A stretch of DNA of 36,643 bases from Crocosphaera sp. (lineage in GTDB: Bacteria > Cyanobacteriota > Cyanobacteriia > Cyanobacteriales > Microcystaceae). The notes below the pieces were generated by a model. The model was not told the DNA's origin and searched no databases. It saw nothing but the letters and a program-made list of their open reading frames with translations. Positions 25,965 through 34,538 of this stretch are shown in pieces; position 1 is the stretch's first letter, and every line of letters starts with the position of its first letter. The position numbers and the translations under genes are program-made. The stretch covers positions 1 to 36,643 of the forward strand of contig JASJDN010000031.1 in the NCBI GenBank assembly GCA_030065205.1. Reading direction: 5' to 3'.

Positions 25965-28900
25965 ATGAATCATCTTCCCTTAGAGAAAGAAAAAGATCAA
26001 CTTATTCAGGAACTACAAGCAGAAATTACTCGCTTAAAAGCTGATCAGAAAGTTGCCATAACTATGCAAGAAACCTTACGAGAAAATGAGGAAAGATGGC
26101 AATTAGTTTTACAGGGAACAAACGAAGGAATTTGGGACTGGAACTTAAAAACCGATGAAATGTTTTTTTCTCCCCGTTGGAAAGAAATGTTAGGGTATGA
26201 TGATCAAGAATTACCCAATCATATTGATACTTGGAAGCAATTACTTCATCCCCAAGACACAGAAAGGGTGATGAAAATTTTAGGGGATCACTTTGCTAAA
26301 AAGACAAACCATTACAGTGCAGAATTTCGTTTAAAGTGTCAAGATGGTAACTATAAATGGATTCTTTCTCGGGGACAAGCGTTATGGGACGAAACAGGAA
26401 ACCCCGTAAGAATGGCTGGATCTCATACCGATATTAGTGAGCGCAAAAATGAACAAATTTTATTAACATCATTAATAGATTGTATTCCTGATCTTGTTTT
26501 TTGTAAAGACTCCAAAGGAGTCTATAAAATGTGTAATCATGCCTTTGAAACCTTTGCAGGAAGAGATAGAAAAGAGATTATTGGTAAAAGCGATTTTGAA
26601 CTTTTTCCCCCAGAAGAAGCATTAGGGTTTCGAGAACAAGATCGCTTTATGATGCTGCAAAAACAGTCCCGTCGCAATGAAGAATGGATTACCTATCCTA
26701 ATGGGAATCGTCGCTTAGTCGATACCTTAAAAACCCCTTTTTGTTGTCCTGAAGGGAAGTTAATGGGAACCATTGGTGTGAGTCGAGATATTACGGCCCG
26801 TAAACAAAAAGAAGAAGCTATCAAAAAACAAGCAGAAAGAGACGCTTTACTCAGTAATATTGCCAGACAATTAATCGATCTTGACTTAAATATAGCAGTG
26901 CATTTGATTTTAGAAGCTTTAGGAAAATTTACCAAATGCGATCGCAGTTATATTATCCGTTATTTTGCCCAAGAAAAAGCGTGGAGTATGGTTCACGAAT
27001 GGTGTAATGAATATACCCCTTCAACGATTCATGATTCTCAAAGTATTTCCCTAGAAGTATTTCCTTGGTTTTCTCAACAACTCATAGAAGGTCGATTAAT
27101 TTGTATTAACACTGTAGCCGATTTTCCTCCGGAAGCAACCGCAGAAAAAGAAGCCTACCAAAACAGTTTAAGCCCTAATTTATTAGTCGTTCCTATGATG
27201 ACAGGGGGTCAAACTGTAGGCTACTTAGGTCTCGATAGTAATATCTATAAAACCTGGAAAAAAGAAGATATTAACCTCTTAAAATTAGTAGGAGAATTAA
27301 TGGCGATTGCCGAAGCAAGATCCATCGCTGAAGAAGCACAAAAAGAGTCTCAAGCGAGGTTTGCCGGTATTTTAGATAATGCCAACGAAGCCATTATTTC
27401 TATAGATGAAAAGCAAAAAATAACCCTTTTTAACCATGCGGCTGAAGAAATATTTGGTTATACCTCCGAGGAAGTATTAGAACAACCTTTTAACATGTTA
27501 ATTCCCTTTCGCTTTACCGATGATCATTATCAACATATAACTCACTTTCAAAATACTTCAGAAACGGCGAGACAAATGGGAGGTCGTCGTCCTGTTTTTG
27601 GACAGCGAAAAGATGGTACAGAGTTTTTAGCAGAAGTATCTATTTCTAAAATAAAGTTACGAGGAAAGACGCTTTTTACGGCAATTATTAGAGATATTAC
27701 CGAACGAAAACAAGCCGAAGAAGCCCTCAAACAAGCCAAAGAACAAGCGGATACAGCTAACCGCGCGAAAAGTGAATTTCTTGCCAGTATGAGCCACGAG
27801 TTACGTACTCCTTTAAACGCTATTTTAGGGTTTACTCAAGTAATGCAACGAGATCAAACATTAAAAGAAGAACATAAACAAAATCTAGATATTATTGGTC
27901 GCAGTGGAGAACATTTATTAGAGTTAATCAATGACATTTTAGAAATGACCAAAATCGAAGCAGGAAGAACCACCTTAAACAAAACTCAGTTCGATCTGCA
28001 TCGTCTGCTTGATAACCTAGAATCAATGCTGCATTTAAAAGCAGAAGAAAAAAAACTACAACTCCTCTTTGAAAAAACCATAAACCTGCCCCAATACATA
28101 GAAACTGATGAAGGAAAACTGCGACAAGTTCTGATTAATCTTTTAGGAAATGCTATTAAATTTACTCAAGAAGGTGGAGTGATTTTACGTATTAAAACCA
28201 GTGAAATAAATCAGCATAATGAAGCTATGACCTTAACCTTTGAAGTCGAAGACACAGGGCCTGGTATCGCCGCTGAAGAAGTTAATCAACTCTTTGAAGC
28301 CTTTGGACAAACGGAAACCGGTCGTAACTCCAATGAAGGCACTGGGTTAGGGTTACCCATCAGTCGTAAATTTATACAATTAATGGGAGGAGAAATCAGC
28401 GTTAGTAGTATATTGGGCCAAGGTAGTTTGTTTAGTTTTACCATTCAAGCAAAACTTGTTCATGCTCATACCATTAAAGTCGATAAACCCCCTCGCCGAG
28501 TGGTTGGTTTAGTGCCTCATCAGCCCAACTACCGCATTTTGGCCGTCGATGATCGCCTCGAAAGTCGGATCTTATTGGTGAAATTATTATCATCTATGGG
28601 GTTTAATGTTCGTCAAGCCAGTAATGGTCAAGAAGCATTAGACATTTGGGAACATTGGCAACCTCATTTAATTTGGATGGATATGAGAATGCCTATTCTT
28701 GACGGTTATAAAGCCACCAAACGCATTAAAGCAAGCCCCAAAGGACAAGAAACTGTCATTATTGCCTTAACGGCAAGTGCGTTTGAAGAAGAACGGAATT
28801 TAGTCTTATCCGCCGGCTGTGATGATTTTATGCGTAAACCCTTCCGAGAAGATGTCCTATGGGAAAAAATAGCGGAGCATCTGGGGGTTGAATATATTTA

Positions 28901-29165
28901 TCAAGACTTAGATCAGCAAAATGGTTTCTTGGCACACAGCCCACAACCAACGGCAAAAACCACCTCTGACTTACAGTCCCTTCTCAACACAATGCCCTCT
29001 CAATGGATAGAAGACCTTCACCAAGCAGCTTTAGAATGTAGTGACGATGGCATACTGGAATTAGTGGCACAAATTCCCCCTGATAGTCAACCCTTGGCTA
29101 TGGTCCTTCAAGAATGGTCTGAAAATTTCCTCTTTGATTCTGTCATCGAATTAACTCAAAGTTGA
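25965..29165 (+). CDS. Hybrid sensor histidine kinase (PAS-PAS-GAF-PAS-HisKA-HATPase-REC)
   Basis: A soluble, multi-sensor phosphorelay kinase of 1066 residues. Order: coiled coil (1-42), PAS/PAC (43-160), PAS/PAC (166-280), GAF (about 295-455), PAS/PAC (462-583), dimerisation/phosphoacceptor with H611 in SMSHELRTPLNA, ATPase with N729, VEDTGPG and GTGLGL (714-828), receiver with D906 in IWMDMRMP (856-975), then about 90 residues without a clear Hpt histidine. The GAF lacks an obvious bilin-attachment cysteine. The stop codon TGA (29163-29165) lies within the right end of TnpB element C, so the C-terminus is probably altered by that insertion. No membrane span. Signal unknown. Confidence 0.93.
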   Translation: MNHLPLEKEKDQLIQELQAEITRLKADQKVAITMQETLRENEERWQLVLQGTNEGIWDWNLKTDEMFFSPRWKEMLGYDDQELPNHIDTWKQLLHPQDTERVMKILGDHFAKKTNHYSAEFRLKCQDGNYKWILSRGQALWDETGNPVRMAGSHTDISERKNEQILLTSLIDCIPDLVFCKDSKGVYKMCNHAFETFAGRDRKEIIGKSDFELFPPEEALGFREQDRFMMLQKQSRRNEEWITYPNGNRRLVDTLKTPFCCPEGKLMGTIGVSRDITARKQKEEAIKKQAERDALLSNIARQLIDLDLNIAVHLILEALGKFTKCDRSYIIRYFAQEKAWSMVHEWCNEYTPSTIHDSQSISLEVFPWFSQQLIEGRLICINTVADFPPEATAEKEAYQNSLSPNLLVVPMMTGGQTVGYLGLDSNIYKTWKKEDINLLKLVGELMAIAEARSIAEEAQKESQARFAGILDNANEAIISIDEKQKITLFNHAAEEIFGYTSEEVLEQPFNMLIPFRFTDDHYQHITHFQNTSETARQMGGRRPVFGQRKDGTEFLAEVSISKIKLRGKTLFTAIIRDITERKQAEEALKQAKEQADTANRAKSEFLASMSHELRTPLNAILGFTQVMQRDQTLKEEHKQNLDIIGRSGEHLLELINDILEMTKIEAGRTTLNKTQFDLHRLLDNLESMLHLKAEEKKLQLLFEKTINLPQYIETDEGKLRQVLINLLGNAIKFTQEGGVILRIKTSEINQHNEAMTLTFEVEDTGPGIAAEEVNQLFEAFGQTETGRNSNEGTGLGLPISRKFIQLMGGEISVSSILGQGSLFSFTIQAKLVHAHTIKVDKPPRRVVGLVPHQPNYRILAVDDRLESRILLVKLLSSMGFNVRQASNGQEALDIWEHWQPHLIWMDMRMPILDGYKATKRIKASPKGQETVIIALTASAFEEERNLVLSAGCDDFMRKPFREDVLWEKIAEHLGVEYIYQDLDQQNGFLAHSPQPTAKTTSDLQSLLNTMPSQWIEDLHQAALECSDDGILELVAQIPPDSQPLAMVLQEWSENFLFDSVIELTQS

Positions 29166-29171
29166 CATACT

Positions 29172-29205
29172 CCCCCGTTAAGCTCCTACGTCGCTGTAAC
29201 GGGGG
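29172..29205 (-). repeat. Right-end hairpin of element C
   Basis: CCCCCGTT (29172-29179) / AACGGGGG (29198-29205). The same position in elements A and B has CCCCAACTT/AAGTTGGGG, so the stem has changed sequence while remaining a hairpin. Confidence 0.8.
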
Positions 29206-30637
29206 ATTCTGAATGAAGAATTGCTTCTCCATTCCTCCACTCAAACAGGCTTAACTGTTGAGGGTTCCCAGGCTCAACCTCCAGCGAGACTGATTTTTCC
29301 CTATTTCTAGAACCTGTTGCTTCAGGTTTGGGCGTAACTTTCTGAGGGACTCTCAGTAGGTTGGATTGACTAATTCCAAGAGTTTTTAGTCCTTTGATAC
29401 CGATATTAACAGAAGCTTGAACGTCGGCATCAGAAAAAAATCCACAATTAAGACACAAAAAACGTTCTTTGTTGCGGTTTTCTTTTTGAATATGTCCACA
29501 ATGGGAGCATTTTTGAGACGTAAATTTAGGGTTAACCTTTAAACAAATTGAGCCAAACTTCGCAGCTACAGACTCGATTTTTTCCGTAAGATTTCCCCAA
29601 GAACAATCTCTAATTAACCGATTTAATGCTCTTTTTGCTGATTGACCATTCTTAAGAAACTTGCCATTCTCGTCCTGTTTAGCACGACATTTTCTAATCA
29701 TGCCTTGGATATTTAGATCCTCTAGCACTATCACATCAGCTAGACGAACAAGGTGGTGCGCTGTTTTCCATTGATAATCCTCTCTTTGATTAACTATTTT
29801 TTGGTCAAGACGAGCTAATCTAGCGTAGGCTTTTTTCTGGTTAGATGAACCTCTTTTTTTACGAGATGCTCTACGTTGTCTAATGGTTTTTCTTTTAGAT
29901 AAGCGTTTCTCGAATTGTGGATTGTTTATCAATTCTCCATTGCTCAAAGCTAACAGCTTTTTAATCCCTAAATCACAACCAATGGCAGTTTTGACCTGCT
30001 CTAAATCTTTCGGCTTTAATTGAGGGATATTTTTATTTTCTATTCTGATAGAAACATACCAACCATCAGCTTTTTCACGAACTGTTACAGTCTTTAACTG
30101 AAATCCATCAGGAATATTTCGAGACTTAAAAAACCTCATCCAACCGATAGAAGGAAGATAGATTTTGTTTGACTTTAATTTAACTTGATTAGGAGGATAG
30201 CTAAAACTTTTGAATCTTTGACGAGTCTTAAATTTTGGATATCCTCTACCATCAAAGAAGTTTTCAAAAGCCGTTTTAAGTCGCCTTAAATTTTGTTGCA
30301 GAACAGTAGAATGGATCTTTTTGTACCAAGGTCTAGCTTGTTTTAAAAAGGGTAATTCAGAGGATTGCATTTCATAGGCATTACGTTTTTTACCTGATTT
30401 TTTGAAAGGTTCTCCTAATTGTGATTGCGGAGAAATTGAACAAGTTAACGGACAACAGGGAGCTTTTGTCTTGAGGACTGAGTAGTTACCTAGTTTGGGA
30501 AATTTAACTTGCTCATAAGCCTCAATCCTGTCTCTCAAGCAGAAATTGTAATGACTTCTGAGCATCGAGAGCCAGCTAGTCATTATTATCTCTTGAGACG
30601 AGTTAGCCCCCAATTTGCAATTGTAAGCTAAGATCAT
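29186..30637 (-). CDS. tnpB: TnpB RNA-guided nuclease (IS605 OrfB)
   Basis: A transposon-encoded nuclease, ancestor of Cas12, guided by a right-end RNA to cut DNA next to a short target motif and so favour element retention. I set the start at 30637 (MILAYNCKLGANSS), matching copy B, giving 483 residues; the frame stays open to 30724, but that stretch is the conserved noncoding left end. RuvC-I D222 (IGCDLGIKK), RuvC-II E306 (VLEDLNIQG), zinc-finger cysteines 377, 380, 395 and 398, and the RuvC-III DAD (403-405) are all intact. The C-terminal 60 residues (KTLGISQSNLLRV onward) are a tail also present in A and B. The only full-length copy of the three. Confidence 0.92.
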   Translation of the reverse strand: MILAYNCKLGANSSQEIIMTSWLSMLRSHYNFCLRDRIEAYEQVKFPKLGNYSVLKTKAPCCPLTCSISPQSQLGEPFKKSGKKRNAYEMQSSELPFLKQARPWYKKIHSTVLQQNLRRLKTAFENFFDGRGYPKFKTRQRFKSFSYPPNQVKLKSNKIYLPSIGWMRFFKSRNIPDGFQLKTVTVREKADGWYVSIRIENKNIPQLKPKDLEQVKTAIGCDLGIKKLLALSNGELINNPQFEKRLSKRKTIRQRRASRKKRGSSNQKKAYARLARLDQKIVNQREDYQWKTAHHLVRLADVIVLEDLNIQGMIRKCRAKQDENGKFLKNGQSAKRALNRLIRDCSWGNLTEKIESVAAKFGSICLKVNPKFTSQKCSHCGHIQKENRNKERFLCLNCGFFSDADVQASVNIGIKGLKTLGISQSNLLRVPQKVTPKPEATGSRNREKSVSLEVEPGNPQQLSLFEWRNGEAILHSESPVTAT

Positions 30638-30853
30638 TGTTAATTGGATTCTTTGAATTAAGAATCTAGTTGTTTTTTTCTTAGTATAGTGGACAATCTC
30701 AAGAATTGCCACTATTTTTTTCATGGATTCCCTTCGGTCAATTTATTTGCTGGTCGCCATTCATCCCTCGCCAATTTTGATGAGTATTCTTTTGAAAAAT
30801 GTGGCGAGGGTCTTCTGTCGACATCAAGATAATGTAACTGAGAGTCTACTTTG

Positions 30854-31098
30854 AGGAGTGTGGGGAGTGTGGGAAGGGTGGGAAGTGTGGGAAGGGTGGG
30901 AAGTGTGGGAAGACGAGAAACAAAATTAATCTTTTTCTCCCCCGGCTCCCCCTGCTCCCCCGGCTCCCCCTGCTCCCCCGGCTCCCTCTGCTCCCTCTGC
31001 TCCCTCTGCTCCCAGTCTCCCAGTTTCCCAGTTTCCCAGTCTCCCAGTCTCCCAGTCTCCCAGTTTCCCAGTCTCCCCCTCTCCCAGTCTCCCCCTAC
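30854..31098 (+). repeat. Simple tandem repeats, G-rich then C-rich
   Basis: 30854-30911 repeats units such as GTGGGGAGTGT and GTGGGAAGG. 30936-31098 repeats the 9-base GCTCCCCCG/GCTCCCCCT and then the 8-base CCCAGTCT/CCCAGTTT. The arrays stop 15 bases before the ATG of the next gene. They resemble the short tandemly repeated repeats of cyanobacteria, and another array with the same G-rich wording lies at 35832-35898. Confidence 0.85.
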
Positions 31099-31113
31099 TC
31101 TGCCTACTCCCCT

Positions 31114-32247
31114 ATGACCTCTGATTCCAGTAATATCTTAGTTGTCGATGATACTCCTGATAACCTGCGCTTACTCTCAGTCATGTTATCGGAACAAGGT
31201 TACAAAGTTCGTAAAGCCCTGAATGGAAAAACCGCTTTAAATACCATTTATCAAGTTCCTCCTGATTTAATTTTATTGGACATTAATATGCCATCCATGA
31301 ATGGTTATGAAGTGTGTCAAAAGCTAAAAGAAGATGAGAAAACAAAAGAAATTCCTGTTATTTTTATTAGTGCTTTAGATGATGTTTTAGATAAAGTTAA
31401 AGCTTTTGATGTAGGAGGAGTTGACTATATTAATAAACCCTTTCAAGCTGAAGAAGTTATTGCCAGAATTGAAAATCAGTTAACCATACAACGGCAAAAA
31501 AAACAACTCCAACAAGAAATTAAAGAGAGAGAAAAAACAGAACAGACTTTGAGAATTTATCTTCATGCTGTTTCCCATGACTTACGGAATCCAGTCTTAG
31601 GATTTTCTATGATTTTGAAAAATTTTTTGAAACAGAAACAAGAAAGTATTGAAATTCCCAGCAAAGTGTTAGAACAAATGTCAAAAAGTTGCGATCGCCA
31701 GCTAAATTTAATTAATTCTTTGGTAGAAAGCCAACAATTTGAAATGGGGAGTATTAACCTAAATCTAAACCCCTTGAATCTAGGTAAATTAGGTCAACAA
31801 TTAGCCACAGAATGGCAACCCATGTTAAAAGAAAAAAAAGCCACTTTAGTCTTAGATATTCCTGAAGATTTGCCAATGGTTACAGGGGATAGCGATCGCC
31901 TCTGGCGGGTACTAGAAAATCTGATGGCCAATGCCTTAAAACATAATGATCCTGGTGTTCAATTAACCCTAAAAGCCGATATAATAAGACAAGAGAAAAA
32001 AGAGTTAACGCCTCAGAAAATTCGCTGTAGTTTAGAAGATAATGGGGTGGGGATCGACCCTAAACAAGCAGCAACCTTATTTGAAAGGTATCAAAGAGGA
32101 GAAGGAGCCAACAAGACCTTAGGATTAGGTTTAGGGTTGTATCTTTGCCGAAAAATTATTGAAGCTCATGGCGGAGAGATTGGGGTAGTTACAGAACCCG
32201 ATCAAGGAGCAAAATTTTGGTTTACCTTACCGATTTTAAAGGGATAA
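31114..32247 (+). CDS. Response regulator-histidine kinase (REC-HisKA-HATPase)
   Basis: A 377-residue protein with an N-terminal receiver (phospho-acceptor D56 in LLDINMP, VDD at 11-13, K108), a coiled-coil linker (about 122-148), the HisKA helix pair with H155 in HAVSHDLRNP, and an ATPase domain (ENLMANALKHND, DNGVGID, GLGLGLYLC). This REC-first layout is common in cyanobacteria and allows one kinase to be controlled by another; the hybrid kinase upstream is a natural partner, with element C and repeats between them. The ATG has no Shine-Dalgarno: its leader is C-rich repeat. Confidence 0.92.
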   Translation: MTSDSSNILVVDDTPDNLRLLSVMLSEQGYKVRKALNGKTALNTIYQVPPDLILLDINMPSMNGYEVCQKLKEDEKTKEIPVIFISALDDVLDKVKAFDVGGVDYINKPFQAEEVIARIENQLTIQRQKKQLQQEIKEREKTEQTLRIYLHAVSHDLRNPVLGFSMILKNFLKQKQESIEIPSKVLEQMSKSCDRQLNLINSLVESQQFEMGSINLNLNPLNLGKLGQQLATEWQPMLKEKKATLVLDIPEDLPMVTGDSDRLWRVLENLMANALKHNDPGVQLTLKADIIRQEKKELTPQKIRCSLEDNGVGIDPKQAATLFERYQRGEGANKTLGLGLGLYLCRKIIEAHGGEIGVVTEPDQGAKFWFTLPILKG

Positions 32248-32555
32248 CCAGACCACAAGCCAAAAAATCTCGACCCCCTACCCCTAAATTTCACTTCGGG
32301 GAACTAGAATAGAGTGAGAAAATGTCAGGAAACCATAACAGATTGATCCCCAAAAGGTTATCAATCCGTAAATTCCTGATAAATTGGTCAAACGACCCCT
32401 TGACCGTTGAGACTGATGTTTTGTTACATAAGACTAAGCCGACAGTCCAAAATGCAAATCCTCAGAGCCATTGAGTCCTCCGTACTCCCTATGGATAAGA
32501 CTCATGACCTAATGCCAGGAGCAGTTAACCGTAAAAACGATCGGAGAGTGATCTC
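32248..32555. other. 308-base spacer
   Basis: Contains the leader of the DUF4912 gene with CGGAGAG shortly before its ATG. I see no ORF, RNA gene or strong terminator; short direct and inverted repeats (GATTGATCC, ATCAATCC) occur near 32341-32371. Confidence 0.4.
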
Positions 32556-33758
32556 ATGGCACCAGAAAGCCACCCCCCCTTAGAAGAGATGACCTTGCGG
32601 CAGCTAAGAAAAGTAGCCAGCGAATATAACATCTCCCGCTATAGTCGAATGCGTAAAGCACAGCTATTAATTGCGATTAAGCAAGCCATGCAGTTGCAAA
32701 CGCCCCAAATGGTTGAAACTGAGCCGAAAATCAAGGTTGAGTCCACCATCCAAGAAGCCCAAAAAATAGAAGCCTCAAAATTTGAGGTAGGACACGAAGA
32801 TCAGAGCATCAGAAACGAAACCGACATTCATCAACAAATCGGGGAACTTTCTGGTAACCAGCAAAGGAATCGCATCGTTCTTTTACCCCGAGATCCTCAG
32901 TGGGCCTACGCTTATTGGACTGTTTCCCAAGAAGCCAAAGACCGATTAAAAGCCGAAGGCGGCCAACAATTAGCCTTACGGATTTATGATGTGAGCGATA
33001 TTGATCTCAATTATCAAAGTCCCCATAGTGTTCAAGAATATTTGTGTGATGATACCACTCAAGAATGGTACATTCCCATTCCTTTAAGCGATCGCAACTA
33101 TGTGGTGGATATTGGCTATCGTAGTGCTGACGGACGCTGGTTAGTGTTAGCTCGTTCTGCCGAGATTCATATTCCTGCTCTTTATCCCTCTGACTGGATA
33201 GAAGACATTTTTGCCACTGTTAATTGGGAAGATGACATAGAAAATAGTGTGGTGGAATCGTTGCTTCCTCCCAACCCTATCCAAAAAAGATTTGCAGTCA
33301 GCGAACAAGTAGCAGAAGCAGCCCGTATTGCTGGCTCAGCCGTAGCCTCGTTACCCTATGGGGTAGGCTCACCAACGGGAGCGATGGCCTTTCCTTCAGG
33401 GATAGGAATGTGGACCTTACCCACTGTCTCCGGTTTAACCCTGTCGGGTATGGGTATTGCCTCTGAAGCCTTGATGCGTTCCCAAAAGTTCTGGTTAGTG
33501 GCGGATGCTGAGTTAATTGTCTATGGTGCCACAGAACCAGACGCAACAGTTTTGGTGGGAGGTCATCCAGTCAAACTTAGCCCAGATGGAACCTTTCGCT
33601 TTCAACTGTCTTTCCAAGATGGATTGATAGACTATCCCATTGTAGCGGTTGCTGCTGATGGACAACAAACCCGTTCTATCCATATGAAGTTTGAGAGACA
33701 AACCCCTTCTCGTCATACCAATAGTAAAGAAGAGGCTATATTAGAAACGTTAGGTTAA
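32556..33758 (+). CDS. DUF4912 protein with N-terminal Rho-N/SAP-like helix pair
   Basis: A 400-residue protein of unknown role. Residues about 11-47 (MTLRQLRKVASEYNISRYSR..KAQLLIAIKQ) resemble a Rho N-terminal/SAP-like nucleic-acid-binding module. Residues about 105-210 match DUF4912 (NRIVLLPRDPQWAYAYWTVS, LALRIYDV, WYIPIPLSDRNYVVDIGYR). A Gly/Ala/Pro-rich middle follows, then a beta-rich C-terminal domain (VADAELIVYGATEPDATVLV, GTFRFQLSFQDG) like a carbohydrate-binding or Ig fold. No signal peptide. A domain pairing typical of cyanobacterial members. Confidence 0.82.
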   Translation: MAPESHPPLEEMTLRQLRKVASEYNISRYSRMRKAQLLIAIKQAMQLQTPQMVETEPKIKVESTIQEAQKIEASKFEVGHEDQSIRNETDIHQQIGELSGNQQRNRIVLLPRDPQWAYAYWTVSQEAKDRLKAEGGQQLALRIYDVSDIDLNYQSPHSVQEYLCDDTTQEWYIPIPLSDRNYVVDIGYRSADGRWLVLARSAEIHIPALYPSDWIEDIFATVNWEDDIENSVVESLLPPNPIQKRFAVSEQVAEAARIAGSAVASLPYGVGSPTGAMAFPSGIGMWTLPTVSGLTLSGMGIASEALMRSQKFWLVADAELIVYGATEPDATVLVGGHPVKLSPDGTFRFQLSFQDGLIDYPIVAVAADGQQTRSIHMKFERQTPSRHTNSKEEAILETLG

Positions 33759-33776
33759 CGTTGAATTAGGCTTCAA

Positions 33777-34538
33777 TTATGGTTGGTTAGAGGGATTCGG
33801 ACGACCCAACTTAGAAAGTCCCCCCTGATATTCACAGGTAAAGCCCTTGTTATTCCATTCAGCAAGATTAACGGCTTTTAGGGGAGTTACGTCGGAACAG
33901 GGCGGTTGTATCAGTTGACTCACTGCAGCCCACATTAAACTGCGGGTAACATCCAAAAACGTTTTTAAGTCGGATTCATGATTACCCGGCACACCTCTCT
34001 CTTTCGGGGTATCCACTTCAACGGCAATGCCTTTCGACCACAGATGAATCTGTGCTAACCATTTGGCCCGAGGAAGATGACTTTGTGAGGTGATCACTTT
34101 AACTTTATGAACCCCATGACGCTGTAGAAGAGGAACACAAAAGAAAAAATTATCAAAGGTGGAGTAAGCACATTGTTCAACCCAAACTTGCTCCATTCGG
34201 GCTTGTTCTCGTTGAAAAATCAGCTTAATACAAGGAGGTTTTGACCCTTGGGAAACAATAATCGGAACCTCTGGGTATTGAGAAGCGATTTGTGCTGCAT
34301 AGATTTCTCGCCGAATACTGCCACCTAACACTAAAATACCATCCACCGTGTGATTGGAGTTGATGGGTAATCGGATCAACAGGTTAAAAGCGAAGCTGGT
34401 GACCATTAGACCCATCAAAATCCAGACCATTAACTTAAATCGTTTTTTCCATTTCTTTTTAGTCAAACGGCTCTTTAAATCAAGTTTTGACCTGCTCACA
34501 ATTTTCTTTTCTATCCTTAAGGTTGGGGAAGATTTCAC
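33777..34538 (-). CDS. YdcF/ElyC-like DUF218 protein
   Basis: A 253-residue protein with a basic N-terminus, one membrane anchor (about 36-56) and a DUF218 domain facing the periplasm: VDGILVLGGSIRREIYAA, VPIIVSQGSKPP, STFDNFFFCVPLL, VKVITSQSHLPRA. E. coli relatives (SanA, ElyC) affect envelope integrity. As drawn, the start lies inside the end of alr (59-base overlap); an alternative ATG at 34430 (MVWILMG) would remove the overlap but also the basic N-terminal segment. Adjacent to alr, a cell-wall gene, and on the same strand, so probably one transcript. Confidence 0.8.
   Translation of the reverse strand: MKSSPTLRIEKKIVSRSKLDLKSRLTKKKWKKRFKLMVWILMGLMVTSFAFNLLIRLPINSNHTVDGILVLGGSIRREIYAAQIASQYPEVPIIVSQGSKPPCIKLIFQREQARMEQVWVEQCAYSTFDNFFFCVPLLQRHGVHKVKVITSQSHLPRAKWLAQIHLWSKGIAVEVDTPKERGVPGNHESDLKTFLDVTRSLMWAAVSQLIQPPCSDVTPLKAVNLAEWNNKGFTCEYQGGLSKLGRPNPSNQP

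Larger units (their letters stand above)
29162..30768 (-). mobile_element. Intact IS200/IS605-type element C (TnpB, no TnpA)
   Basis: Runs on the minus strand from the left end at 30768 (AGGGATGAATGGCGACCAG, shared with element B) to a right end at about 29162 (minus-strand text ends ..GAGTATGTCAA). It has one gene, tnpB; with no tnpA it depends on a Y1 transposase elsewhere. The right-end hairpin differs from that of elements A and B. Confidence 0.88.

Noticed and set aside
30638..30724. 29-residue upstream extension of TnpB
   Set aside because: This stretch is the conserved noncoding left end shared with element B, whose tnpB starts at the later ATG.
30936..31098. CRISPR array
   Set aside because: The 8-9-base repeats have no unique spacers; they are simple sequence repeats.
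30851..31117. 88-residue ORF of VGSVGR and SPGSPCSP repeats
   Set aside because: It is the translation of simple tandem repeats with no ribosome site or protein-like composition.
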